From: Streptomyces bikiniensis
Lineage (GTDB): Bacteria > Actinomycetota > Actinomycetes > Streptomycetales > Streptomycetaceae
Length of the DNA stretch: 64,000 bases
Assembly (NCBI GenBank): GCA_000716465.1
Contig: JNWL01000013.1
Coordinates: 62,001-126,000, forward strand
Reading direction: 5' to 3'
Shown: in pieces, positions 9,519-18,437 of the stretch
How the letters are laid out: each line of letters begins with the position of its first letter
Position numbering within the stretch: the stretch's first letter is position 1
Translations under genes and position numbers: made by a program
Notes under the pieces: model-generated
Databases searched by the model: none
The model's input: only the letters and a program-made list of their open reading frames with translations
What the model was told of the DNA's origin: nothing

Positions 9519-10466
9519 TTGTCTTCCAACGGCCCTTCCAGCGGTTCTTCCCGCGCGTTCTCCACCGACCCCTACGTGGTGGCCCTCGCCCCGCGCGTCC
9601 ACGCCTTCGTCCAGCCCGACGGCGGCTGGTGCCTGAACAACGCCGGCTTCCTCGGCGACGCGGACGAGTCGCTGCTCGTCGACACCGCCGCCACCGAGCG
9701 GCGGGCCCTGCTGCTCCGCGAGGCGGTCCTCGCCGCCGGCCTCCCACTGCCCCGGACCGTCGTCTCCACCCACCACCACGGGGACCACACCTACGGGAAC
9801 GGGGTGTTCGCCCCCGAGGCGCGGATCGTGGGCCACGAGAACTGCCGGACCGAGCAGCTCGCGGCCGGGCGCCAGCTCCATCTGATCTGGCCGCAAACCG
9901 ACTTCGGGCGGGTCGACGTCCTGCCCCCGGCCGTCACGTACACCGACCGGCTGACGCTGCACGTCGGCGGGATCGAGGTGCGGGTGATCCACCCGGGCGC
10001 CGCGCACACCACGGGCGACTCGATCGTGCACCTCCCGGAGCAGGGGATCGTCTTCACCGGCGACCTGGTCTTCCAGGGCGGGACGCCGTTCCTGCCGATG
10101 GGTTCGCTCGCCGGTTCGCTGCGCGCCCTCGCCCTGCTCCGCTCGCTCGACGCGCCGACCGTGGTGCCGGGCCACGGCCGGGTGACCGACCCCTCCGCGT
10201 ACGACGCGACGGAGCGGTACCTGCTGTGGGTGCGGGAGCTGGCCGCCGAGGGGTACGCGAAGGGGGACCCGCCGCTGGAGACGGCGCGGCGGGCGGAGCT
10301 CGGCGAGTTCGCCGCGTGGCGGGAGAGCGAGCGCCTGGTGGCGAACCTGCACCGGGCCCACGCGGAGCTGGCGGGCCTGCCGGAGGGGCACCCGCTGGAC
10401 CCGGTGGCGGTGTTCGGGGACATGGCGGCGATGAACGGCGGGGAGCCGGTGGCCTGCCACGCCTGA
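9519..10466 (+). CDS. MBL-fold (metallo-beta-lactamase) hydrolase
   Basis: 315-residue hydrolase with the family's metal ligands: STHHHGDHTYG (HxHxDH), HTTGDSIVH, and FTGDLVF, with a final His in VPGHGRV. The fold continues to a helical C-terminus. Such proteins hydrolyse thioesters, esters or phosphodiesters; the extended version resembles SoxH/quinoprotein-relay-type MBL proteins, but the substrate cannot be called. TTG start at 9519, supported by GGGGGA six bases upstream. It stands alone before the kinase-like/acyl-CoA dehydrogenase pair. Confidence 0.88.
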   Translation: MSSNGPSSGSSRAFSTDPYVVALAPRVHAFVQPDGGWCLNNAGFLGDADESLLVDTAATERRALLLREAVLAAGLPLPRTVVSTHHHGDHTYGNGVFAPEARIVGHENCRTEQLAAGRQLHLIWPQTDFGRVDVLPPAVTYTDRLTLHVGGIEVRVIHPGAAHTTGDSIVHLPEQGIVFTGDLVFQGGTPFLPMGSLAGSLRALALLRSLDAPTVVPGHGRVTDPSAYDATERYLLWVRELAAEGYAKGDPPLETARRAELGEFAAWRESERLVANLHRAHAELAGLPEGHPLDPVAVFGDMAAMNGGEPVACHA

Positions 10467-10528
10467 GCGGCGCGGAGGGCGTGCGGGGGGCGTCCGAGGA
10501 GTGTGGCGGACACCCCTCTGGACGACAT

Positions 10529-10542
10529 ACCGACTGGTCGGT
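10529..10542. promoter_or_regulatory. TetR-type operator ACCGAC-N2-GTCGGT
   Basis: Perfect 6-bp arms separated by two bases, 41 bp upstream of the phosphotransferase start. Close relatives (11 of 14 positions) occur at 14482-14495 before the SDR gene and at 45210-45223 before the molybdopterin oxidoreductase. The TetR encoded at 12905-13498 is the likely ligand. Confidence 0.65.
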
Positions 10543-10583
10543 CATCATGAGGGCCGACCGAAGCCGATCCGGAGGTACGTCCG

Positions 10584-11642
10584 ATGAGCTCCGCCCCTGA
10601 CCCGCGGTCCACGACGCGGGAGGTGCCCCCACCAGGTCTCGACCCCGAAGGGCTGCGCCGTTTCCTCGACCGGGAGCGGCCCGGCCTGGTGGCCGGCCCC
10701 CTCGAAGCCCGGCTGATCGAGGGCGGGCGCTCGAACCTCACGTACGCGGTGACCGACGGCACCGCCGCCGGCCGCTGGGTCGTCCGCAGGCCCCCGCTCG
10801 GCCACGTCCTGGCCACCGCCCACGACATGCGGCGCGAGCACCGGGTGATCAGCGCCCTGCGGGCGACGGACGTGCCCGTGCCCGCGACGGTCCTGCTCTG
10901 CGAGGACGAGTCGGTGCTCGGCGCGCCGTTCTACGTCATGGAGTTCGTGGAGGGCACCCCGTACCGCTCGGCCCGCGAACTCGCCCCGCTCGGCCCCGAG
11001 CGCACCCGCGCCGCCGTCCTCGGCCTGGTCGACACCCTGGTCGACCTGCACGCCGTGGACCCCGACGCGGTCGGGCTCGGGGACTTCGGGCGCCCCGACG
11101 GCTTCCTCGACCGGCAGCTGCGCCGCTGGGGCAAGCAGCTCGACGCCTCGCGGGGCCGGGAGCTGCCCGGCGTCGACGAGCTGCACGCCGCCCTCGGCCG
11201 GGCGCTGCCCGCCTCTCCCCCGCCCACCGTGATCCACGGCGACTACCGGCTCGACAACGTCCTCGTCGGTCCCGACGACCGGATCCGGGCCGTCCTCGAC
11301 TGGGAGATGTCCACGCTCGGCGACCCGCTCACCGACCTCGGCCTCCTCGTCATGTACGGCACCCCGCTCGACCTGCCGGGCTCCCCCATCTCCACGACCG
11401 CCACGGCCGCCGGGCACCCGAGCACCGCCGAGCTGGTCGAGCGCTACGCGGCCCGCTCGGGCCGCGACACCTCCGCCCTCGCCTGGTACACGGCCTTCGC
11501 CTGGTTCAAGCTCGCCGTGATCCTGGAGGGCATCCACTACCGCTACACCCTCGGCCAGACGGTCGGCGCCGGCTTCGACCGCATCGGCGAACTCGTCCCC
11601 GTCTTCATCGAGCACGGCCTGACCACCCTTCAGGAGGGCTGA
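10584..11642 (+). CDS. Phosphotransferase (APH/ACAD10-like kinase) family protein
   Basis: 352-residue protein-kinase-fold protein of the aminoglycoside-phosphotransferase superfamily. The catalytic loop VIHGDYRLDNVLV and the metal-binding DWEMSTLGDPLTDLG are intact, at residues ~216-255. In many bacteria and in mitochondrial ACAD10/11 this domain is paired with an acyl-CoA dehydrogenase and phosphorylates 4-hydroxyacyl-CoAs. Here the dehydrogenase follows after five bases, which supports the same role in hydroxy-acid or fatty-acid degradation. A TetR-type operator lies upstream. Start ATG with GGAGG nearby. Confidence 0.9.
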   Translation: MSSAPDPRSTTREVPPPGLDPEGLRRFLDRERPGLVAGPLEARLIEGGRSNLTYAVTDGTAAGRWVVRRPPLGHVLATAHDMRREHRVISALRATDVPVPATVLLCEDESVLGAPFYVMEFVEGTPYRSARELAPLGPERTRAAVLGLVDTLVDLHAVDPDAVGLGDFGRPDGFLDRQLRRWGKQLDASRGRELPGVDELHAALGRALPASPPPTVIHGDYRLDNVLVGPDDRIRAVLDWEMSTLGDPLTDLGLLVMYGTPLDLPGSPISTTATAAGHPSTAELVERYAARSGRDTSALAWYTAFAWFKLAVILEGIHYRYTLGQTVGAGFDRIGELVPVFIEHGLTTLQEG

Positions 11643-11647
11643 ACCCC

Positions 11648-12862
11648 ATGGACTTCGCCTACGACGCGCGCACCGAGGAGCTGCGCGCGAAGCTCCTCGC
11701 CTTCATGGACGAGCACGTGTACCCGGCCGAGGCCGTCGCCGAGGAGCAGCGCGCCCTGCTCACCTCCCCGTGGGACACCCCGGCGGTGGTCGAGGAGCTG
11801 AAGGCCGAGGCCAAGCGGCAGGGCCTGTGGAACCTCTTCCTGCCGGACGCCGGGTACGGGGCGGGCCTGACGAACCTCCAGTACGCGCCGCTCGCCGAGA
11901 TCACCGGCCGCAGTCCGCAGCTGGCCCCGACCGCCCTCAACTGCGCCGCCCCGGACACCGGGAACATGGAGCTGCTCGCCGAGTTCGGCGACGAGGCGCA
12001 GAGGAAGCAGTGGCTGGAACCGCTGCTCGCGGGCGAGATCCGTTCGGCGTTCGCGATGACCGAGCCCGAGGTCGCCTCCTCCGACGCCACCAACATCGAG
12101 ACCCGCATCCGGCGCGACGGCGACTCGTACGTCGTCGACGGGCGCAAGTGGTACATCTCCGGGGCGATGAACCCCGACTGCAAGGTCTTCATCGTCATGG
12201 GCAAGACCGACCCCGACGGCGCCGACCTCCGCCGCCAGCAGTCGATGGTCCTGGTGCCGCGCGACACCCCGGGCGTCGAGGTCCGGCGCGCGATGAAGGT
12301 GTACGGGTACGAGGACCACTACCACGGCGGCCACGCCGAGGTGGTCTTCGACGGCGTCCGCGTCCCGGCCGCGAACCTGGTGGGCGAGGAGGGCGGCGGC
12401 TTCGCCATCGCGCAGGCCCGGCTCGGCCCCGGCCGCATCCACCACTGCATGCGCCTGATCGGCATGGCGGAGCGGGCCGTGGAGCTGATGTGCCGGCGCG
12501 CGGTCTCCCGTACCGCCTTCGGCAAGGCGCTCGCCCAGCAGGGCGTCGTGCAGAACTGGATCGCGGACGCCCGGGTCACCATCGAGCAGCTGCGGCTGCT
12601 GGTCCTCAAGACGGCGTGGCTCATGGACACCGTCGGCAACCGGGGCGCGCACACCGAGATCCAGGCCATCAAGATCGCGACCCCGCGCGCGGTGGTCGAC
12701 ATCATCGACAAGGCCGTGCAGGCGCACGGCGCGGGCGGGGTGTCGCAGGACTTCCCGCTGGCCGAGCTGTGGGCGGCGGCGCGGACGCTGAAGCTGGCGG
12801 ACGGGCCGGACGAGGTGCACCAGCGGTCCCTCGCACGCCGGGAGCTGAAGAAGTACCTGTAG
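11648..12862 (+). CDS. Acyl-CoA dehydrogenase (ACAD10/11-like)
   Basis: 404-residue FAD enzyme. Features include FAMTEPEVASSDATNI (flavin/substrate loop), WYISGAMNPDCKVFIVMGKTD, and the C-terminal AHGAGGVSQDFPLA segment. The pattern matches acyl-CoA dehydrogenases partnered with an APH-type kinase. It would eliminate water or phosphate from a phosphorylated hydroxyacyl-CoA, or desaturate an acyl-CoA, passing electrons to ETF. Strong Shine-Dalgarno GGAGGG overlaps the end of the preceding gene; ATG start. Operon with the kinase. Convergent with the TetR gene 42 bp beyond its stop. Confidence 0.93.
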   Translation: MDFAYDARTEELRAKLLAFMDEHVYPAEAVAEEQRALLTSPWDTPAVVEELKAEAKRQGLWNLFLPDAGYGAGLTNLQYAPLAEITGRSPQLAPTALNCAAPDTGNMELLAEFGDEAQRKQWLEPLLAGEIRSAFAMTEPEVASSDATNIETRIRRDGDSYVVDGRKWYISGAMNPDCKVFIVMGKTDPDGADLRRQQSMVLVPRDTPGVEVRRAMKVYGYEDHYHGGHAEVVFDGVRVPAANLVGEEGGGFAIAQARLGPGRIHHCMRLIGMAERAVELMCRRAVSRTAFGKALAQQGVVQNWIADARVTIEQLRLLVLKTAWLMDTVGNRGAHTEIQAIKIATPRAVVDIIDKAVQAHGAGGVSQDFPLAELWAAARTLKLADGPDEVHQRSLARRELKKYL

Positions 12863-12904
12863 GCCTCGCGGTCGGCCGCGCCCCCCTCTGCGGGGGGGGT
12901 GCGG

Positions 12905-13498
12905 TCAGGGGCGCAGGGCCCGGAGCAGCAGGTCGGCGAGGTGGCCGGCGACCTGCTCGGGGCTGAGGGGGCCGTCCGGGCGGTACCAGGTGGACAGGTG
13001 GTGCACGGAGCCGAAGTGGTAGTCGACCACCAGGTCGGCGGGGGTCGCGGAGGAGAACACCCCGGACTTCTGGCCCTCCTCGATCAGGGCCCGGAACCGC
13101 TCGTGGTAGCGGCGCCGCTCGGCCCGCACCCGCTTGTTCTTCTCCGGGCTCAGGTGGTGCATGGAGCGGAAGAAGATCGAGGCGTCGTCCAGGTTCTCGA
13201 TGGTGGTGACGACGACGTCGGCGGCGGCGTCGCGCAGCCGCTCCTCCACGGGCGCGTCGGCGTCCGCGAAGGCGTCGAGCCGTTCCTGCTGGAGGCGCAG
13301 GACCCGGGAGTAGACCTCCTGGAGCAGGTCTTCCTTGGAGCCGAAGTAGTGGTAGAGCGCGCCCTTGGTGACTCCGGCGGCCTCCACGATCTCCTGGACG
13401 GAGGTGCGGTCGTAGCCCTGCTCCGCGAAGAGCCGGGTGGCGGCGGCGAGGAGCCTCTGGGGGACGGGCGTGCCGCTCCCTTCCGTCGTCCTGGCCAT
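12905..13498 (-). CDS. TetR-family regulator of the acyl-CoA dehydrogenase/SDR locus
   Basis: 197 residues. Helix-turn-helix at ~12-57 (LLAAATRLFAEQGYDRTSV ... GVTKGALYHYFGSKEDLL), followed by a KstR2/FadR-like helical domain. Flanked by the kinase-acyl-CoA dehydrogenase pair and by an SDR gene, each of which has an ACCGAC/GTCGGT-type palindrome upstream. These TetR proteins usually bind acyl-CoA ligands. The ATG at 13498 is preferred over a longer TTG-started frame. A perfect palindrome lies 60 bp upstream. Confidence 0.88.
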   Translation of the reverse strand: MARTTEGSGTPVPQRLLAAATRLFAEQGYDRTSVQEIVEAAGVTKGALYHYFGSKEDLLQEVYSRVLRLQQERLDAFADADAPVEERLRDAAADVVVTTIENLDDASIFFRSMHHLSPEKNKRVRAERRRYHERFRALIEEGQKSGVFSSATPADLVVDYHFGSVHHLSTWYRPDGPLSPEQVAGHLADLLLRALRP

Positions 13499-13558
13499 GC
13501 TCCGCCGCCTTCCTTCGTGCTGCTTCGACAAGTGTTCTCGGTGATCGTTTTCGGTCGG

Positions 13559-13572
13559 GGGAACGCGTTCCC
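13559..13572. promoter_or_regulatory. Perfect palindrome GGGAACGCGTTCCC
   Basis: A 14-bp perfect palindrome between the SDR stop codon and the TetR start (both genes on the minus strand). It could be a small operator for tetR or part of a weak terminator; the sequence alone does not decide. Confidence 0.45.
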
Positions 13573-13576
13573 GCCG

Positions 13577-14416
13577 CTAGATCTTCCCATCCGCCGGAGT
13601 CTGCGGCCGACCGGCGCCCGTCTCCCAGGTCCGCTGGACGTGGTTCATGGTGCCGAGCCAGCGCTCGGGGTCGGTGGCGCGGTTGCGGTAGTAGCCGGCG
13701 ACCTCGGGGTGGGGCAGCACGAGGAAGCGGTCCGCCGCGATGGCCTCGATCAGGGCGTCCGCGACGTCCTCGGGCTCGATGGCGGTGGGCGCGAGGACCA
13801 GCTCGCCCGCGCTCCCGGCGGCGGTGAGCATGTCCGTGCGGACGCCCTGCGGGCAGATGGCGTGGACGGAGAGGCCCCGGTGCCGGTAGGTGAGGGAGAG
13901 CCATTCCGCGAAGGCGTACGCGCCGTGCTTGGAGACGCTGTACGGCGCCGCGCCGATCATGGTGAGGAGTCCGGCGGCGGAGACGGTGGAGACGAAGCGG
14001 CCGCCGCCGCGCTCCAGCCACTCGGGGAGCAGGGCGCGGGCCGCGCGGACGTGGGCCATGACGTTGACGTCCCAGGCGGCGGCCCAGACGTCCTCGTCGG
14101 CGAGGGCGTCGCCGGGCGAGGAGAGGCCGGCGTTGGCGCACCAGACGTCGACGGCGCCGCCGAGGGCCTCGCGGGCCTCGTCGACGACGGCGGAGGCGTC
14201 ACCGGGGACGGCGACGGCGCCGATCTCGGCGGCGACCGCCTTCGCGCGGTCGGCGTCGAGGTCGTTGACGACGACGCGGGCGCCCTCGGCGGCGAAGCGG
14301 CGGGCGAGGGCGGCTCCGATGCCGCCGCCCGCGCCGGTGACGACGACTCCGGCGCCCCGGAGGTCCGCCCCGGCGCCCCCGGCCGTCTCCGTGCCCGTGC
14401 TCGTGTCCGCGCCCAT
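13577..14416 (-). CDS. Short-chain dehydrogenase/reductase
   Basis: 279-residue classical SDR. Cofactor motif TGAGGGIG near residue 22, CANAG in place of NNAG, catalytic Ser in VSTVSAAG and YSVSKHG (YxxxK). The position of an Asp after the second beta strand (VVNDLDADRA) suggests NAD(H) preference. The longer C-terminus (ERWLGTMNHVQRTW) is typical of SDRs in acyl-CoA or steroid catabolic loci. ATG at 14416 is preferred over GTG at 14428, which would overlap the GGAGAGG ribosome-binding site. Operator-like ACTAAC-N2-GTCGGT upstream suggests control by the adjacent TetR. Confidence 0.9.
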   Translation of the reverse strand: MGADTSTGTETAGGAGADLRGAGVVVTGAGGGIGAALARRFAAEGARVVVNDLDADRAKAVAAEIGAVAVPGDASAVVDEAREALGGAVDVWCANAGLSSPGDALADEDVWAAAWDVNVMAHVRAARALLPEWLERGGGRFVSTVSAAGLLTMIGAAPYSVSKHGAYAFAEWLSLTYRHRGLSVHAICPQGVRTDMLTAAGSAGELVLAPTAIEPEDVADALIEAIAADRFLVLPHPEVAGYYRNRATDPERWLGTMNHVQRTWETGAGRPQTPADGKI

Positions 14417-14481
14417 GTCTGGACCCACCTCTCCGCGACTCTCCGGCCCGTCCGGCTTCCCCGGGACGACGACCCCGGCAG

Positions 14482-14495
14482 ACTAACCGGTCGGT
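14482..14495. promoter_or_regulatory. TetR-type operator, second copy
   Basis: ACTAAC-CG-GTCGGT, 11 of 14 matches to the element at 10529 with a fully conserved GGTCGGT half. Lies 66 bp upstream of the SDR start. Confidence 0.5.
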
Positions 14496-14637
14496 ATGCA
14501 GGGAGGGAAGGGTCGCGGGAAGGGCGGCGGAAGGGAGGACCCCTCCGCACGCCTCGTTCCCCCGGGCGGCCGGGGACGCTAGCGTGCGTGCCCCTGTCAT
14601 GCGCCCCGGCCGGGGCCGCGATCGAGGAGGTTCGCGC

Positions 14638-15936
14638 ATGGGTCTGTCGCGACGGAGTCTGCTGGCCGCCGGAGGCGCCCTGGGGGCGGTGGCGGCGACC
14701 GCGCACCCCGCCACCGCCGGGACACCGGGCCGGGAGACGGTGGCTCCGGGCCGGGAGGCCGGGGCTCCGGGCCGGGAGAACGGGCGGCGCCGGGTGCGGA
14801 CCGGCTTCGAACGGCTCGCGGCGGACGGGTACGCGCGGCTCGCCGGGCAGCGGGTCGGCGTCGTCACCAACCCGACCGGCGTGACCCCCGACGCCCGCCA
14901 CCTCGTGGACGTGATGCACGCCGACGAGCGGGTGGACCTGACCGCCGTCTTCGGCCCCGAGCACGGCTTCCGGGGCACCGCCCAGGCGGGCGGCTCGGAG
15001 GGCCGGTACGACGACCCGGCGACCGGACTGCCCGTCTACGACACGTACCTGAAGAGCGGGCAACCGCTCGCGGACGTCTTCACCGCCTCCGGCGTGGACA
15101 CGGTCGTCTTCGACGTCCAGGACGCCGGCGCGCGCTTCTACACCTACATCTGGACGCTGTACGACTGCATGGAGGCCGCCGCCCTCGCCGGGAAGCGGTT
15201 CGTGGTCCTGGACCGGCCGAACCCGGTGACCGGGCGCGCGGCGCTCGGGCCCGTCCTGGACCGGGCGTTCGCCACCTTCGTCGGGCGCGAGCCGATCGCG
15301 CAGGCGCACGGCATGACGGTGGCCGAGCTGGCGCTGCTGTTCAACGGCGAGTTCCTGGCCGCGCCCGTCGCCCTGGAGACCGTACGGATGTCGGGGTGGC
15401 GGCGGTCGGACTTCTTCGACGCCACGGGGCTGCCCTGGGTGCCGCCGAGCCCGAACATGCCGACGCCGGAGACCGCGCTCGTCTACTCCGGCACCTGTCT
15501 CTTCGAGGGCACGAACCTCTCCGAGGGCCGGGGCACCACCCGCCCCTTCGAACTCCTCGGCGCCGAGGGGATCGACCGCCGGTGGGCGGAGGCGGCGAAC
15601 GCGCTCGGCCTGCCCGGGGTCCGCTTCCGCGAGGCGTACTTCGCGCCGACCTTCTCCAAGTTCCAGGGGAGGACGGTGGGCGGGGTGCAGCTGCACGTCC
15701 ACGACCGGGAGGCCTTCGACCCGGTACGGACCGGGATCGGGCTCCTGGTCACCGCCCGCCGCTCGTGGTCCGGCTTCGCCTGGCGGCCGGACCACTGGAT
15801 CGACAAGCTGACCGGCTCCACCCGGGTGCGGACCCTGATCGACGCGGGCGCGGACACGGACGAGGTCGTCGGGGCGTGGCAGAAGGACCTGGCGGCCTTC
15901 CGGGCGGTGCGGAAGGAGTACCTGCTGTACCGCTGA
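14638..15936 (+). CDS. Secreted NamZ-type exo-beta-N-acetylmuramidase (DUF1343)
   Basis: 432-residue exported protein. The N-terminus RRSLLAAGGALGAVAATAHP is a twin-arginine-type or lipoprotein-free signal, followed by a short Gly-Arg-Glu repeat linker (GREx-APGRE). The rest is a full DUF1343 domain: VGVVTNPTGVTPD, VFGPEHGFRG, GLPVYDTY, VFDVQDAGARFYTYIWT, LDRPNPV, PSPNMPT and EGTNLSEGRGT. Bacillus NamZ (glycoside hydrolase 171) releases terminal MurNAc from peptidoglycan fragments, so cell-wall recycling is the likely role. Start ATG follows GAGGAGG-type sequence. Stands alone. Confidence 0.9.
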   Translation: MGLSRRSLLAAGGALGAVAATAHPATAGTPGRETVAPGREAGAPGRENGRRRVRTGFERLAADGYARLAGQRVGVVTNPTGVTPDARHLVDVMHADERVDLTAVFGPEHGFRGTAQAGGSEGRYDDPATGLPVYDTYLKSGQPLADVFTASGVDTVVFDVQDAGARFYTYIWTLYDCMEAAALAGKRFVVLDRPNPVTGRAALGPVLDRAFATFVGREPIAQAHGMTVAELALLFNGEFLAAPVALETVRMSGWRRSDFFDATGLPWVPPSPNMPTPETALVYSGTCLFEGTNLSEGRGTTRPFELLGAEGIDRRWAEAANALGLPGVRFREAYFAPTFSKFQGRTVGGVQLHVHDREAFDPVRTGIGLLVTARRSWSGFAWRPDHWIDKLTGSTRVRTLIDAGADTDEVVGAWQKDLAAFRAVRKEYLLYR

Positions 15937-15941
15937 GGACT

Positions 15942-16320
15942 GTCCCGGGAGGGGGTCGTCCCCCGCGTCCCGACCCGGCGCGCGCGACCGCCCGGGCCGG
16001 TACCGAGTGCGCGCACGGCACCGGGGCGCCGGGCGAGCCGCTGCGGGTCTCCGCCGTCGGCCCGCTCGGGCCCGACGGCGGCGCCCACGCCCTGGACCGG
16101 GTCGCGGACGAGCCGTTCCACCCGGACCCGCGGCGGACGACTCCCGCCGCGCGCGACCGGCCGGGGACGCCCCGGCAGACCCGGCACCTCGGCACCGCCC
16201 ACCCCCGGCCCGGCGCCGTCCTGCCCCTCCGGGTCTCCGCCTCGTACGACCTGCCGGTCCACTTCCCCCGGATCTCGGCGGCCCGGCCGCGCCGACTCCC
16301 CGTCGCGGGTCTGGGAGGGC
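15942..16320 (+). pseudogene. Startless coding-like remnant
   Basis: This 380-bp stretch after the muramidase stop is open in one frame, with almost every third codon position G or C, as in real genes here. The frame has no ATG, GTG or TTG until about 16323 and runs in phase into the hydrolase-like gene. It includes the phrase LRVSASYDLPVHFPRIS. I recognise no family. It may be the tail of a deleted gene or a lost N-terminal domain of the downstream protein. No other gene is supported between 15937 and 16412. Confidence 0.35.
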
Positions 16321-16421
16321 CCGTGCGCGGGCATGCTGGCCGTGGAGCCGCCGCCCGCGCACGGGGCGCACTCGGTGCCGCGGCCCCCTCGAAGCGGAGG
16401 GACGGTCGTGCCGTGGCCGGG

Positions 16422-17546
16422 ATGAGTGTGGAGCCGTACCGGGAGATCACCTTCGACCAGGACGGCGACGGTCCTCCGGAGCAGGCGGCGGCGCTGGCCG
16501 CGCTGGCCCGGCAGGGGGTCTCGGACCTGTTCCTCCTCGCACACGGACGAAACGGTTCGCCGTCCGGCGCGACCCGGCTCTGTTCGGACTTCTTCGCCCC
16601 CTTCCCCGGGCTGCTCGCCCCGGGGGCCGAGGCCGGGTACGCGGGGGTGGTGTGGCCCTCGGCGGTGTGCACGGGCGAGCCGGGGCCCGACTACCGGGCG
16701 CTCGCGACGGTCCTCCCGGAGAAGGAGCCGGTCCTGGAACGGCTCACCGACCTCCTCACCTCGGCACCGGCGGGGGAGGCGGCGTTCGCCGAGTTCGGTT
16801 CGCTGCTGCGGGAGCTGGCGGGCGTGGCGGACGCCGAGGGGCCGGTGCCGGCGTTCCTGGCGGCGGACCCGGCGGAGGTGTGCGACCTGTTCGCCGAGGC
16901 CCTGGACCCGGGGCTCCCGGAGGGGCCGGAGCGGCGTCGGCAGGGGGCCCGGGAGGCGCTGCGGCAGGCCGCGTACCACGTCCTCGGACGGCGGGCCGGA
17001 CACGTCGGGGAGTACGGGCTCGGGCCGTTGCTCGGCCGGGTCGCCCGCGCGGCCCCCGGGCTCCGGATCCACCTCGTCGGGCACGGCACGGGCGCCCGGC
17101 TCGTCGCGTACGCGCTGCGGGGGCTGCCCGCCGGGGCCCGGCCGGTCGCCTCCGTGACGCTCCTTCAGGGCGCCTTCCCGCAGTACGCGTTCGCGGCGCG
17201 GCTGCCGGACGCGCCCGAGCGGTCCGGGGCGCTGCGGGACGTGCACCACCGGGTCAGGGGGCCGGTGGTGGCCTGTCACTCGCGGTACGACACGGCGCTC
17301 GGGGTGCTGTACCCGCTGGCGTCGCGGCTCGCGGACGGCCCGGGCCCCGCCGGGGCGGTCGGGTTTGGCGGGATGCGCGGGGTGCCGGGGACCGTGGCGC
17401 GGAGCCTGGCGGCGGTCCTGCGCACGGGGGTGCCGGGGGCGGGATGCGTGAACGTGGACGTGGCGGAGGCGGTCCGCTCCCACGACGACCTCTGCCGGCC
17501 GGAGCTGGCCCGGGTGGTGGTGGCGGCGTCGGGGACGGGCCGGTGA
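16422..17546 (+). CDS. Alpha/beta-hydrolase-like protein lacking the nucleophile
   Basis: 374 residues. Resembles a Streptomyces family of lipase-like proteins that begins YxExTFDxDGD and contains LxFAHGWNND-type and GHSxGxRLVxxALRGLP-type motifs. Here the first is LLAHGRNGSPSG (residues ~38-49) and the nucleophile elbow reads GHGTG (220-224), with Gly where Ser should be. The fold is probably retained but normal serine hydrolysis should not be possible. GTG at 16413 is an alternative start, with GGAGG 12 bases upstream. No operon partner. Function unknown; possibly a catalytically dead paralogue. Confidence 0.6.
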   Translation: MSVEPYREITFDQDGDGPPEQAAALAALARQGVSDLFLLAHGRNGSPSGATRLCSDFFAPFPGLLAPGAEAGYAGVVWPSAVCTGEPGPDYRALATVLPEKEPVLERLTDLLTSAPAGEAAFAEFGSLLRELAGVADAEGPVPAFLAADPAEVCDLFAEALDPGLPEGPERRRQGAREALRQAAYHVLGRRAGHVGEYGLGPLLGRVARAAPGLRIHLVGHGTGARLVAYALRGLPAGARPVASVTLLQGAFPQYAFAARLPDAPERSGALRDVHHRVRGPVVACHSRYDTALGVLYPLASRLADGPGPAGAVGFGGMRGVPGTVARSLAAVLRTGVPGAGCVNVDVAEAVRSHDDLCRPELARVVVAASGTGR

Positions 17547-17703
17547 GCCCGACCCGGCCGCCCCCGGACTCAGTGGTTCCGCCCCGTCCCGCGGGACCCT
17601 CCCGCCCCACTGATGGCTGCCATCCGCATTTCGATGGAACACAGACGGCTTCCCGTTCGTCCCTCTGATACCGCGGAAGGACCAGCGACGGAGGTGGCGG
17701 GAG

Positions 17704-18318
17704 ATGGCCGGTTTCCGGAGTCTCGCGAGACAGGTGCGCGATCCGGGGTGCGACACGGCGCTGCGCAGGTACTCGCTGCGCAAGTGCCTGGAGCGGTTCG
17801 CCCCGTACGGGCACCGCGCGACCTGGGACCACCTGTGCCGCAGGCACAGGTTCGGGCCGGAGGACCGGGAGCTCGACCCGGGACGGCTCGTGGCGGCGCT
17901 CGACGAGCTGGAGGAGGCGCGGGCCGTGTGGCTCGCGTACGAGGAGGAGTTCGCCGCCCGGCGGCGGCGCGAGAAGCACGAGGGGCTGCGCCGGCCCGGC
18001 GCGCTCGACGACTGGCACCGGCGGGTCTGGGGCGGCAACGGCGTGGTCCGGTGCGGCGATCCCGAACTGCACCCGTCGGACCCGCTGCCGGAGGTGCTGC
18101 GGCGGCTGATCGCGGCCCTGGAGCGCGGTCCGGGCGAGGCGTGCCCGGTGTGCGCGGGGCCCCGGATCGCGTGGGCGGACCCCGCCGACCGGTACGAGCC
18201 GTGGCACGGCCCGGTGTGCGCGGACTGCGGCGTGGGCGTTCCGCGCGCGGTGCTCACCTCGGGGGCGCTGGCCCGGGCGCGGGCCGACCGGGGCCGGCGG
18301 CTGGCGTCGGCGGCGTGA
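17704..18318 (+). CDS. Conserved hypothetical protein with a Cys4 zinc-ribbon-like C-terminus
   Basis: 204 residues, rich in Arg, Glu and Trp, with no signal peptide or membrane helix. The C-terminal part carries CPVC (residue ~156) and CADC (~185), four cysteines spaced as in a small zinc ribbon. The N-terminal ~110 residues are predicted helical (LRRYSLRKCLERFAPYG, a basic helix-rich segment). I do not recognise the family. ATG at 17704 follows GGAGGTGGCGGG. It lies between the hydrolase-like gene and soxR, with ordinary codon usage. Confidence 0.72.
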   Translation: MAGFRSLARQVRDPGCDTALRRYSLRKCLERFAPYGHRATWDHLCRRHRFGPEDRELDPGRLVAALDELEEARAVWLAYEEEFAARRRREKHEGLRRPGALDDWHRRVWGGNGVVRCGDPELHPSDPLPEVLRRLIAALERGPGEACPVCAGPRIAWADPADRYEPWHGPVCADCGVGVPRAVLTSGALARARADRGRRLASAA

Positions 18319-18351
18319 CCTCCGGGGCGCCGGGTTCGGGAGGTCCCTGAA

Positions 18352-18416
18352 GCGCCCCGTACACGCGTCTTCGAGCGCCGTACGAACGCCCTCGGCGCCG
18401 TACACGCGTCCTCGCG
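18352..18416. repeat. 20-bp degenerate repeat, three units
   Basis: Units beginning GCGCCGTAC at 18375 and 18395 (20 bp apart) and a variant starting at 18352, downstream of soxR and between two convergent genes. The second and third units differ mainly in ACGCGTCC versus GAACGCCC. Confidence 0.55.
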
Positions 18417-18437
18417 GGCGCCGGCCGTCCGCGCCGC

